Assembly (NCBI RefSeq): GCF_027595985.1
Contig: NC_073302.1
Span: forward strand, 171,480,034-171,544,033
Length of the DNA stretch: 64,000 nucleotides
Source of the DNA: Sorex araneus
Lineage: Eukaryota; Chordata; Mammalia; Eulipotyphla; Soricidae
Reading direction: 5' to 3'
Positions 9,720 through 20,313 of the stretch are shown here, in pieces. Made by a program: the position numbers and the translations under genes. The stretch's first letter is position 1. Every line of letters starts with the position of its first letter. The notes under the pieces were generated by a model that had not been told where the DNA came from, made no database searches, and saw nothing but the letters and a program-made list of their open reading frames with translations.

Positions 9720-11669
9720 TGGCAGTGATATATGTGCAACCTAGCTTATCTTTGGAAAAAACACTTTTTTAAAGTTATCAGAGGCTTCGACCATTGGGGT
9801 TTGGTACATCTCCGTGCCTAGGGGTAGAGAAAGAGACAGGGGGAACTCCGACACAAAGTTATCGTAGAGAGAAATGAAAAGGTGTTCCTATTTAAAGTCA
9901 TTCCTTCCTCATTCAGAAACTGAGGCACCTGTGAATTCCAAGGAGAGGATAAAAGAGTTGTTAATCCAAAATATGGAGTCCTGGTGTTTTCCACTCCACA
10001 ACCTGTAAAAGAAGGATACAAGAAATGCTCTTAATGTGACCTCATTATACATTAAAGGAGCTAGAGGCCTTTGCTGCAGGCCCTCTGATGCAAGCTCCTC
10101 TGCTTTCCTTGTGGTTTCCAGCTGAAATCAATTTGGTGATGGCTTAGGGCTGGAATTTGGAGGGTTGTAAGACTACGAAGTTCTGAAAGTTAAAGCAGGT
10201 GGATGAATTCGGCTCCTGACAGAATGCAACAGGACCCAAAGTTTCTTGGTGGGATTATCTGTTGAAAGAAAAACATAGCCTTTTCCTCGAATGAGGAGTC
10301 TCTCTGCTACCCATTCTTTGTCAATTTTAATCCAAATAGGAGAAATAATAATTTCCTGAGCCTGTGCATCTTCCTTTCAGCTGCTATGGCTCTCCTTGAG
10401 GTAAATTTTAAAAAATTTAAAGAAAACAATGTCAAGGACAAGGAGTCAAACTGGGCATACCTCCTTTTTTTTTCTTTTAAACTGTGGTCAGTCATGGATC
10501 CAGTAAGACCAGAATGAAATCTGGTATGAGTAATAAAAGAAAGTCAGAACACTTTTGTAAAACAGCTTGTAGCTGCTGAAGCAATTATTGAACTATAGTG
10601 TTTGATGCATTTAGAGACACAGTCATAAAACCAGGGAAGAAACCAACAATATAAACTGAATCTGAGATATTAGCCAGCCCTGGAACATGGGTGAGTGAAG
10701 AAATCAATGTGCAAGTTCTAGCCCTCATTGGAAGCTCTTTCCTGTTATTAGAAATAACCTACTTCATAACCATGCACACACACACAAGTAGAAGTATCCT
10801 AATGACAATGCCTTCTGTCCCTCCCCAGACTCAGCATCTATAATGGCTAAGTGGGTGAGCACCCAGGAATGAGGTGTCTCTGTGCCTCTTGGGTCAATAA
10901 GCGATTGCCAACTGGGAGAATAACCATGTACCCACTGGCCCTGAAGCCATTTTCCCAAAGGTGGCATCTCATGAACTAGAAGTAGAAGTTCACTTCCCCC
11001 AAAATAAAACTGTACCAGCCTGAGTCTTGGAATAACCTTCTTTGGAATTAGCACATCACCACAGGTTCTGATAAAAACAAAAAACAAAAAACAAAAAAAA
11101 AACCTGAGACTCTGTTGTCCAGAGTGAGAGTTCCTGGCAGATGGTCTTGGGAATTGAGACTAGAAACTAGACAAGGCTTTCTCCACCTGACCTGACTGAG
11201 GGCTCTCGGGGTAGCTGGGCCCTTTTACACAAAGTTCTGCTCAGTTTGCCAGCGCAAATTCACCAATAGACACACCTCTTTGATTCCAAAGTTCCTCACT
11301 TTTATCCTGACTCAAAACCTGTTGCCCACTAGGTGCAGAACTCAGCTCCGCATATCCCATACATGGGGTAGCTTCCTCTTCCCTGAACTCAGCCGCTTGC
11401 CGGTGAGCCTGTAGGTGCACTCCATGAGGAATGGAGTCAGGGATCAGAGATGCGTTTACCTTCACTGTCAGGGAATCCTCCAGACAACCATGAAAACCTG
11501 ATGTGCTGCCTGTAAGGTCCACTTGAGCAAACTCCCTTTCTACTTGGGGGCTCAAATCTTGTCCCTGTACATCAGAATAAACTCCCTTTCTACTTGGGGG
11601 CTCAAATCTTGTCCCTGTACATCAGACTTTAATCTGTCAGGACTCTGGGTGGGAGAAATGCTAACTGTA
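9720..11669 (-). other. Degenerate interior of the provirus, no pol recognised
   Basis: Contains only short open stretches (for example 11087-10764 and 11555-11241). None shows reverse transcriptase, RNase H or integrase motifs. Parts could derive from the pro region and from Env SU, but I cannot assign them. Confidence 0.5.
11531..11630. repeat. Perfect 50-bp tandem duplication in the provirus
   Basis: The unit beginning 'actccctttctacttggggg' and ending 'catcaga' plus four bases occurs at 11531-11580 and again from 11581, essentially unchanged. It is a late duplication in the decaying provirus. Confidence 0.9.
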
Positions 11670-13561
11670 TCAGGGCAGGGAATATCCAAGGCATTGCTCC
11701 CTGTCGTGGCTGGTTGTAGTGAATCTTCTGACTGGAGCTCTGAAGCTCCACAGTGGGGAGAAGGGCTGCAGCTGGGAATGTCCCCTGATTTTGCAGGGCC
11801 TGGGGCTGCCCCACTGCAAGTTTCCTGAATTGGGGTCACCAGCCACGCCAAGATTGGAGGGACAATCTCTGGCCCAATGGTTTTCCTTATGCCATCGTGG
11901 ACAAGGTTCAGGTGGTGCTCTCACAGTGGCACAGTTTGGAGGTGCCCTGCAGTCCTTACAGAAGTGGCCTAATTCCCCCACAATTAAAACATTTGCCTTG
12001 ATTTTGCCTCTATATGACATAAGCTTCAATAAGCATTAATACGTACCTGATGTTTGATAGAACTAACATTCCTACATGCCTTCAAGTACCCCATTATGTC
12101 CTCCTTCATAATGGGGTGCAGAATGGCCTGGCAATCCTCATTAGCATTTTCAAAGGCCAATTGTTTGGACAAAAGCTCCTGAGTTTCTTTACCCTTCACC
12201 TGCTTTTCTATGGCTTCCATCAACCTCCCTATGAAGTCTGCATAGGGTTCTGAGGCTCCCTGAATAATCTTAGTATAGCTTCCTTTGAATTCAGCAGCTG
12301 CATCAATCTTCTCCCAGGCCCACAAGGCAGCATCACGGATATGAGCAAACACAGCACGAGGCAAGATGACTTGCTTTTTTGGGTCATGCCATTTCCCTTC
12401 ACCTACTAACATCTCATAAATCAATTTAATCCCTGAACATTTTCATGCAGCATGGCCTAGGCTCTGTAGTTTTGCCTTGGTCTCATCACTGAACCACATC
12501 CTCCACTGCATATACTGAGAAGGGCTTAAGCACATCTTAGCAACCACGTGAAAATCTTGAGGTACCCAATGAGCCTTTTTACTCCAGCCTGTAAGATACT
12601 TCCTACAGTATGGAGATGTGGGTCCGTACGAGGCACAGGCCTTTTTGAAATTACTGAGTGAGTCCATTCTTAACCCTTCATTAGATAGAGACAATTTCCT
12701 CCTTGATGGGAAAAAAGAGATGGAGCTCATGGGGTCTGGATGGGATTGACCACTTATGGTGGAGAGGTCTCAGCTGTAAGCTTCTTTCGGGAGCGTGTCC
12801 TGAGCGGCTGCTAGGCCGAGGCTCCTGTGAGAAGCCTCCTCTACCAAGCCGCTCTCAGACTCAGAATCTGAGGAAGTGGTAGCTGGCTCATCATACCCAT
12901 CACTTTCCTCTGATGCACTGGAAGTGGAGTCATACAGGGGAGATGGAGGTCTCTCTGGCTTAACATCAGTAGGGAACGTTAATTCATCAGTAGCAGAGAG
13001 ATTTTTGCTCTGAGAACGTGTTTGCACTGGAAATGCTTTGAGCTGCTTTCAGGACTTGGGTACGGGAATAACCAAGCATTGAGCATTGGGCTTCCTTCTA
13101 GGATTGGGTATGGGAGGAGCCTAGGGTAAGACTCTCTCAGTAGTAGGAACTTCCTTTATTTCATCCTTGTACTTAAGATCCTCTCTGTTTAATTCCTGAG
13201 GAAAGCCTCCCACAGTATATCTAACATCCTCCTCCTCCGAGGTACCTTCCAAAGCCTTGAGAATGGAGTTAACAATTTCCCAACTTACCCAGAATTGTTT
13301 GGGGATTCTAGCCCCTTCTTTCAATTCCCTAAAGATATTTTTTTTAATCTTTTCCCAAACCTTAGGCTCCAAAGTACCCTTATCTGGAAACCAAGGATAA
13401 AATTTGTAGGCAATTTTTAGACAGGACTGGAGTTGGTCCCGTGAAACACGATGCCCAGTTCTTTTTGCAAAATGCTTAATCAATTCAATAAAGAACTTGC
13501 TATGTTCAGTTTGGCGCGAAAGATTTTGAAAGGGCTTTACGTGGCACTGTTTTTGTCCCAT
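11670..13561 (-). pseudogene. Retroviral gag pseudogene (class II)
   Basis: Starts with Met-Gly at 13561, the myristoylation context of a matrix protein. Matrix-like sequence runs to a stop at 13123-13121. An acidic, Ser/Pro-rich linker follows, then capsid with a major homology region (QGASEPYADFIGRLMEA) at about 12250-12290. Four open blocks from 13561 to 12026 share one reading frame and are separated only by nonsense codons. The nucleocapsid part lies in another frame. A G-run length difference at 11975-11979 breaks the first zinc knuckle, and the second lacks a Cys. It cannot make a working Gag. Confidence 0.8.
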
Positions 13562-13704
13562 CTTAGTGGGGGGGAGTATGGCTAGTATTTTAATTCACCG
13601 CACCACAGCACTACAAAATCCTGTTCTCCCACTAAACTTTTCTAGAGTGGGGTTCTACCGAACGCTGTTCTTACCTGTAGTTGCACACAGATTGGAGGCT
13701 CTTG

Positions 13705-13722
13705 CCCACCCAGGGACACCAG
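13705..13722 (-). promoter_or_regulatory. Candidate retroviral primer-binding site
   Basis: Immediately inside the 5' LTR the minus strand reads TGGTGTCCCTGGGTGGGC. It starts with TGG as primer-binding sites do, but I cannot assign the tRNA with confidence. Confidence 0.5.
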
Positions 13723-13723
13723 T

Positions 13724-13830
13724 TGTTAAACACACAAAAAAGGGGGGCACAGGGACACAGGGCAGCGGCACTCTATCTCTCCCACCGCCCGTGTTCACAT
13801 TCGGTAGTTTCGAGCTGCCTCCCCCCCCTT
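13724..13830 (-). repeat. Remnant of the 5' LTR (only its 3' end)
   Basis: Plus-strand 'tgttaaacacac…ggcactctatctctcccaccgcccg…tagtttcgagctgcct' matches the start of the LTR at 7539. It is cut off by a run of T where an L1 begins. Confidence 0.75.
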
Positions 13831-14310
13831 TTTTTTTTTGCTTTTTAAAAGATTTTGTTTTAGTCACTGTGATTTACAATACTTTTAATAATAGAGTTTT
13901 ATGCATACAGTGCTTCAGCCCCTTAACATCTACGAGAATGTCAGCTTCCCATCACCATTATCGCATGTCACAGGGACTTCTCCTCCACTGCCCCGTCTGT
14001 CCACCATGATAAATTCAGTTCTGTATACCAATTTTCAGGTTTTGGTTGCCTTTGGCCATTTGTTATTTACTTACTATGCTTCTTTACATCCCACACACAA
14101 GTGAGATCATTCTGAACCTGTCCCTCTCCTGTCTGATTTTGCTCTGCAAGATACTCTCCAGGTCCATCTATATAGTGGCAAGTTGCATCAAGTTGTATTA
14201 TTTTGCTCTTCTAATGCCAATTTAGTATTCTATTGTGTAAATATATCATAGATGTTCAGTAGCATAATTGTTGAATTATATGGAAGCCCCAATCTCAGTC
14301 TTAATGAAGA
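13831..14310 (-). mobile_element. L1 3' region, minus strand
   Basis: Begins with poly-T, then 'agtcactgtgatttacaatactttta', 'tgagatcattctgaacctgtccctctcctg' and 'tccaggtccatctatatagtgg', reversed L1 3' UTR/ORF2 end. It abuts and truncates the 5' LTR. Confidence 0.7.
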
Positions 14311-14321
14311 GAGTCCATAAT

Positions 14322-14525
14322 GTTGGCGCTTTTGTTTATTTGAAAGCCACACCTAGCACTTCGGGGGATAGGAGTGGGGTGTCTAATCTGACTCATTCCC
14401 AGGAATGGCTTCAGTGCTTGGAGGATTATGTTGTACACAATACATTGTACCTGGGACTGAACCCCGGGCATCATATAAGCAAAACACGTGCACTAACCCT
14501 GCCAGCTGTCCTCCTGGCCTCAGTT
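14322..14525 (-). mobile_element. Diverged SINE, minus strand
   Basis: 'aaagccacacctagcacttcgggggata' to 'ctgggactgaaccccgggcatca…ctgtcctcctggcc' is a reversed SINE with extra sequence in the middle. Confidence 0.5.
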
Positions 14526-14689
14526 CCGACTTTCAATCGAGTAATTTCTTGTTGCTTTCTTCCAGCAGTCTCCTATCACCATGACATTTACCTGACTCTC
14601 TTCAAGAGATTGCTCAGGCAAAATTACTATCTTAATTCACTTGTGGCTCAATTTTGGTAATAAAGATCATCATTGTTATGTTTAATTTA

Positions 14690-14880
14690 GCACTGTAACA
14701 CTGTCTTCCCATTATTCATAGATGTTGCTCGAGTGGGCACCAGTAACGTCTCCATTGTGAGACTTGTTGTTACTTTGTTGTTACTGTTTTTGGCATATCA
14801 AATACACCACGGGTAGCTTGCCAGGCTCTGCTGTATGGGCAGAATAGTCTCGGTAGCTGGCCAGGCTCTCCAAGAGAGGC
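14690..14880 (-). mobile_element. SINE, type B, minus strand, head missing
   Basis: Reversed type B body: 'cactgtaacactgtcttcccatta', 'cgagtgggcaccagtaacgtctccattgtgag' and 'ccaggctctccaagagagg'. Confidence 0.75.
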
Positions 14881-14999
14881 TATTTTTAATTTACATTCTT
14901 TAAAAACTTTTAAAATTCATTTGGTCGGCACCCACACCAAGTGGTGTTCAGTGGATTTGGCCTAAAAACCCTACTCCCCCACCCCCCACACACACACAC

Positions 15000-15140
15000 G
15001 CAGCTGACCCGGGTTTGATTCCCAGCATCCCATATGATCCCCCAAGCACCTCCAGGAATAATTCCTGAATGCATGAGCCAAGAGTAACCTCTGTGCATTG
15101 CCGGGTGTAACCCAAAAAGCAAAAAATTAATTAATTAATT
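15000..15140 (+). mobile_element. SINE, type A, 5' truncated
   Basis: 'cagctgacccgggtttgattcccagcatccc' through 'gtaacctctgtgcattgccgggtgtaacccaaaaagc', then an (ATTA)n tail. Confidence 0.75.
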
Positions 15141-15412
15141 AAAAACCCTCTCCCCAAAATAAATAAAAGTACTCTCCATGCTTATATAAAGATATTGAAA
15201 TTGATCGTTAACACATTATGTAACCTAAGAGATTCCACCTCCCCAAAAAAAAAGGTAAGGCAGGGAGAGAGGGCTCATGACTTACTGAGAATATAGTTTA
15301 TCTTCAGCTTGCTCTTTGTTCTACTATAGTTCCTTCCTTGAAATGTCAAGTGCAACTGTATGGGCTAGAGCTTCATTCGTATGTCAATGTCATATGAATC
15401 CTAATATCCTTT

Positions 15413-15516
15413 ATCCAGGGGGATTATCAGCATGAAATGAATCTTTTGGAATTAAAGTAAGTGAAGAGAAGGTTTTTAATTCTGTTAAGTGCATTTCAAT
15501 GGCTGTTATTTATTTG
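15413..15516 (+). pseudogene. Partial duplicate of FAM81B exon b plus its splice donor
   Basis: This 104-bp stretch matches 18276-18378 at about 92% (around eight differences including one indel). It contains the last 44 bases of exon b, still open in the exon's frame, the intact donor 'gtaagtga' and about 60 bases of the following intron. The first half of the exon is absent. It lies 1.2 kb upstream of exon a, so it is out of order for a normal exon. The donor phase would fit exon a, but no exon using the 'ttatccag' just upstream has a length divisible by three. I read it as a non-functional fragment. Confidence 0.75.
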
Positions 15517-16045
15517 CTTTATCCTGATATTACTGAGACCCCTTAAGAAGTAGGCATTTTGATGGGAGCTAAAAGAGGCAAATTGTTCTTTGAAGATGGG
15601 TTGGAATATTTTATTGAGCCACTTTTTCCAACCAGAAGAATAATGATGATCTGGGAGCCCAAAAACAGGCTAAAAGGAGAAAAGTGTACTCAGAATGTGA
15701 TAACAGGAGAAGAAAATTTCCAATTTTACCTACCAATAGGCAGCACAGAGTAATGCAAAGATCAAACCATCAAATCTGTCAAAACCCCCAGGATGGAAGT
15801 AATACAATCAATGAAAATCTTAAATGTACCACATCTATTAAACTATTCCAATTCAGAATGTTGATTTCAGTTAATGTTTCATTACTCGATCTGATTCCCA
15901 TCCTCCTCAAGAGACAAGGAACAAAATAGAAAAATAGGTTTGTATATATGTTTCTTCATCTACTAACTCATTATCAAAGAATTATATAACTTTTTACATT
16001 GAATATACACACAGATCATTGATAATATTAAAATATTATTAACCT

Positions 16046-16651
16046 GGTTAAAGAAACTTTGGTACATCTACTCAATGGAATACTATGCAGCTGTTAGAAA
16101 AGATGAAGTCATGAAATTTGCATATAAGTGGATCAACATGGAAAGTATCATGTTGAGTGAAATGAGTCAGCAAGAAAGAGACAGACATAGAAAGATCGCA
16201 CTCATACATGGATTATAAAGTAGTAGAATGGGACACTAACACCCAAGAGTAATAGAGATAAGAACCAGGAGGTCTGCCCCACAGCTTGGAAACTGGCCTC
16301 ACATGCTGGGGGCAGCAGAGACAGAGAAGGGAACACCTAGTAGAGAATGTTGGGAGGACCCACTCAGGTTGAAAGCTGCGTACCAAAAGCAGACTGAGTA
16401 TAGACCAAACATAATGGTCACTCAATACCTCTATTGCAAACTACAACATCCAACAGGAGAGAGAACAAAAGGGAATGTCCTGCTGCAGAGGCAGGATGGA
16501 GTGGTGGGGGTTGGGATGGGGGTGGTGGGAGGGATACTGGGATCATTGGTGGAGGAGAATGGGCACTGGTGGAGGGATGCAAACTAAATACAAACATGAA
16601 AGTTCATAAGTTTGTAACTGTACCCCATGGTGATTCATTAATAAATTTTTT
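16046..16651 (+). mobile_element. L1 3' end (ORF2 end and 3' UTR) with target-site duplication
   Basis: Starts in the ORF2 C-terminal region ('tttggtacatctactcaatggaatactatgcagc', 'gagtgaaatgagtcagcaagaaagagacag'), continues through the G-rich 3' UTR and ends 'catggtgattcattaataaa'. A 12-bp duplication TATTATTAACCT flanks it at 16034-16045 and 16652-16663. It ends 47 bp upstream of FAM81B exon a. Confidence 0.9.
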
Positions 16652-16698
16652 TATTATTAACCTACTGATCTCACAACCAATTTCCATCTTGCTACTAG

Positions 16699-16828
16699 AT
16701 GTGATTCCAGCATTATGAAGCTTTCTGGGGACATTCACTTTATCAGGCAGGAGCACCAGCAAGTTGAAAAAGCAATTCAAGAACTCTTGGCTGCCATAGA
16801 AACAGTTTCTAAGAACTTGGATGTAAAG
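16699..16828 (+). CDS. FAM81B: FAM81B coding exon a (first one in the window)
   Basis: The exon starts after the acceptor 'catcttgctactag' and ends before the donor 'gtaaca'. It is 130 nt long: one base completes a codon split with the missing upstream exon, then 43 full codons. It encodes CDSSIMKLSGDIHF followed by a Glu/Gln-rich helix ending NLDVK. A second AG at 16709-16710 is closer to the ATG, but the first acceptor keeps the residues CDSSI that I know from the family. The exon sits between an L1 3' end 47 bp upstream and a CA tract starting about 8 bp into the next intron. Confidence 0.87.
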
Positions 16829-16831
16829 GTA

Positions 16832-16875
<44 letters not shown>

Positions 16876-19800
16876 GCATATATATATATACACACACACA
16901 TATGTACAAATACATTACCTATGGCTAACCCGGGTTCAATCCCTGGCATTCCATATTCACCGAACACCTCCAGGTGTGATTCCTCAGTGGTGCAGAACCA
17001 GGAGTAACCCCTGAGCACAGCTGGGTGTGGCCCAAAAGCAAAACAAAATTTCTTTTTATAGGGCACACCAGTGGAGCTGGGGTGCAGAGGGGGTGTGACT
17101 GGAGGGTGCCTCCCTGTGATGCTCAGGCCTGATTATTCAGGGCCACCAGGACCTTATCTAGTGCCAGGAATGGAACCTGGGGGCTCATGTGCTCAACCAT
17201 CTTCCCCATTCATCAAAATTATTTTGTGCTGAAGACTTTACTCTTCACCTATGAAAGTGGACAAGTTTGTCCTATTTCACATATTTTGCCTTGAGTAATG
17301 TTTTTTCTAACAATATTGCTCTTCCTTGCTTTCTTTTCCTTTGCCAGGCATATAATCTGCCTATTCTTTTCCTGTTGACAAGTCTGCCTTATAGGGAACA
17401 TCCAATATGTAGCCTAGTTTCAACATACTCACTGTAATTCGTCTTCAGGGCCATGGTCTGTGCACTCAGTGGTGTCCTATTAATGTCCTTCCAATTTTGC
17501 CTCTTTCCTAAGAGAGTTCTGGTGTTAAGTGCCCACTCTCCTCCATATGTCCATATAGTTCAAAAGTTGAATTCCTTTGGCCAAAACCAATCATGTAGCT
17601 TTATTCCCTTGATAGTGATTAGTTTAGGCAAAATTATGTGCTGTCCTTTTATGTGCTATTCTCTGTCCTTTTCCTTAGTGCTTCTGGAAATGGAGCAGAC
17701 ACACTTTTCTTAATTTCCACAATTAGAACTTGGGTTTTTTCCTTCTCTTTTTATGTCCTAAGGCATTTCACTTGGGATCTTTCTGCTTATATCCTAATCC
17801 TGCCTAGAAGTACTTGAGGCCTAACCTTAAGCAATTCATGTTTATTTCACTCAGACCTTAATTGTACATTTAAGCATTTATTCAGTAAGTATTTGGTGAG
17901 CATTCATGATTGGTCACCTAGTGCACACCTGTGATATCATGGTGTCAGAGGACACAGTGACTTACATTATAACTGTAGAGGTAGAAAATAAAGAATAAAT
18001 AAATTATGAATAAATATCAATAGTATAGCTTTGTTATATTAGGCAGCCTATTATATAAAAAAGTGCCATAGACAGTAGAATTAAATACTTCTTTGTCCTG
18101 TCTCTTCAGAGAATTCTATAACTGTAAAATCGTTTCTTTTTAAAAAATCATTTCAAACTCAAAATCATTTCACACTCACAAAAAGCAACAACTTATTTTG
18201 TGTGTTCAACAGGTTCTGCATCTCTTAGGAAAGATAGAGTCTTCACATTCTGAGCAAACATCAAATCTCAAGATCATCCAGGGGGATTATCGGCATGAAA
18301 TGAATCTTTTGGAATTGAAGTAAGTGAATAGAAGGTTTTTAATTCTGTTAGTGCATTCCAACAGTTGTTATTTATTTGTTTTTGTCTACTGAAAATATTG
18401 GCACTAAATAAGGAACCTGCCTCAGGAATTTGAACCTGGCCAAGAAATAAAGCAAAAAAATAAATAAAAGATGGAGAGATATTCTAAAGTATCTTATACA
18501 ATATTCATGATATAAGATGAAATATTAATTTTGTCAATCTCCGCATAACAGCCATTTTGACCTTCTTTAATAGAATTGTGACTTACTAGGGAATGCATCT
18601 TTAAGTGCCTCAATGTAAATCATAACTGAATATACACCAGTTCCACAACATTCTCAAATAATTTTTAAAACAGCTTTTAAAAAAATTAGTTTTCAAAAAA
18701 AAAATTAGTTTTCAAATTTCTTCTAAGATAATCTTGTTCCTTTATATCAACTCTTTTTAAAAAAACTAATCTTTATATCTCATCCTTTTCCTTTCTTTAT
18801 CCCATCATACACTAAATTTTCAGTTAAAATAATAAACAATACACAAGATGCCACAAACCTTCCTCTTGCTATTGTCCTTGTACTCAAACCCTTCTTACAT
18901 ACATGACTCTACTTCCCTGCAGGATGTTGTGCAGGTAACAGAGAATTTTAGTAATTGGGATATTATATTATTATTAGATTAGATTAGACTATTATACTTC
19001 GTCCTTTTTACCTTCCTGTTCAGTAATGCCTGGGACAGATGTTATTTAACACGGGTTTCTTTTGGGGAAGTGGGGAGTGGAGAGTAAAGCTTTGGTTGTC
19101 AGGGGACCCAACCAGGTCAACTCGTAAGCAACTTACTATATCTCTAGTTTCTTTCCATGCTATTATTGGACAGATTTTAATGCCTTAGGTAAATCCAGTA
19201 TCCTGACAATACTCTGCTTTCTCTATTTCCCCCTCTCTCTACTATATTCCATTAAATGTAAGTGTCATGGACTACAAGAAGTTTCACCATATTTTTGTAT
19301 CTCTATGACACAAAGCTAACAATTAAACCAAAGCACATTGTCATTTTAAGATACCTCGCAATTTCAGAGATGTTAAAGTAGGAGTTATGTATAACCTAGA
19401 AATTGATGACATAGCATAGTGATCACTAAAGCTCAGAGGAGTAGAAGTCTTGAGTAAAAAGAAAATACTCACTTTCTGATTGCTCTTTTTATTTAAAAAA
19501 AAAAAAAGCATATCGAGATCTTTAAGTTCTAGCACAATGAAAATTCTCTGTCAGTATCTGTGTAATATTTGATTTGGTTCCTTTAATATTTTTAATTAGA
19601 TCCTTTTAGTTCCTTAGAGTTGAGACAAAGAAATTCAAAGAAGAATTCAAAGAAATTCAAAGAGACGTAAACTGTCTCCAAAAGCATAGTTTTAGAATTG
19701 ATTCCAGAGCCTGGAGAGATAGCTCAAAAGTAGAACGATAAACTTTCATATATAAGACCCTGGATTTAATACCCAGCATCGCACACAAAAAATAATCTTA

Positions 19801-20282
19801 TTTGGAGGGAGGAAGATGGGACATATAATGTGATATAGAAAATTATCATCAAGCAATTAAGATATAGTAACAAATGGAAAAAAAACAGTGGAAAATTGGG
19901 CCAAACAGATAGTACAGCAGGCAGGGTGCTACCTGGGCTCAATCCCCAGCACCCTAGATGATCCCCAACTCCAGGCAAGAGTGATCCCTGAGCACAGAGC
20001 TGGGAGTGAACCCTGAGCACTGCCCAGTGTGCTCTCAAAAAGAAAAAAAATGTGGGAAGGAGTTTCTGAGATCTGGGAGAAGCATTTATTGACACCACTG
20101 GGTATTTTTTCCATCTTTACTCTTGCGAGAAAATTGGCCGTAGGCACACAATCTAAATAGTCCAATCTGATCTGGATACTGTATAAATGTGAATCATTTC
20201 CTCAGTTAAGGACTGGGAATGGCCGAAAATTTGCACATGCATGACCCAGGGCTTAAGAGGGATACACAAACACAGACACACT

Positions 20283-20313
<31 letters not shown>

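Larger units (their letters stand above)
7539..13830 (-). mobile_element. Defective class II (betaretrovirus-like) endogenous provirus, minus strand
   Basis: Order on the minus strand: remnant 5' LTR (13830-13724), a candidate primer-binding site, a gag pseudogene (13561 to about 11670), a degenerate middle, an Env TM fragment (9719-9498), a polypurine tract (8833-8821) and a complete 3' LTR (8820-7539). No reverse transcriptase or integrase is recognisable, so pol has been lost. The Gag major homology region and the 6-bp target duplications of its sister solo LTRs point to class II. The 5' LTR stops at about 13830, where an L1 begins, and does not resume beyond it. A composite retroposon has inserted at 9015-9513. 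Confidence 0.8.
383..16698. other. Intron of FAM81B upstream of exon a: repeats, no exon found
   Basis: No stretch with paired splice sites and FAM81B-like coding was found here except the partial exon copy at 15413. The named repeats take up most of it. Stretches 383-823, 1521-2386, 5846-6180, 6345-6650, 6835-7538, 14526-14689 and 15150-16033 look like unique or very old repeat sequence with nothing further recognised. Confidence 0.6.
16829..18212 (+). other. FAM81B: FAM81B intron a-b
   Basis: Holds the CA/TA tract next to the donor and two SINE remnants. The stretch from 17220 to 18212 looks unique; I see nothing coding in it. Confidence 0.6.

Noticed and set aside
10764..11555. Open stretches in the provirus that might be pro, dUTPase or Env SU
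   Set aside because: No catalytic motif or clear family pattern was visible, so they were left inside the degenerate interior.
16842..16868. Regularly spaced short repeats considered as a repeat-spacer array
   Set aside because: This is a plain dinucleotide microsatellite. No CRISPR-type repeats with unique spacers exist anywhere in the window.
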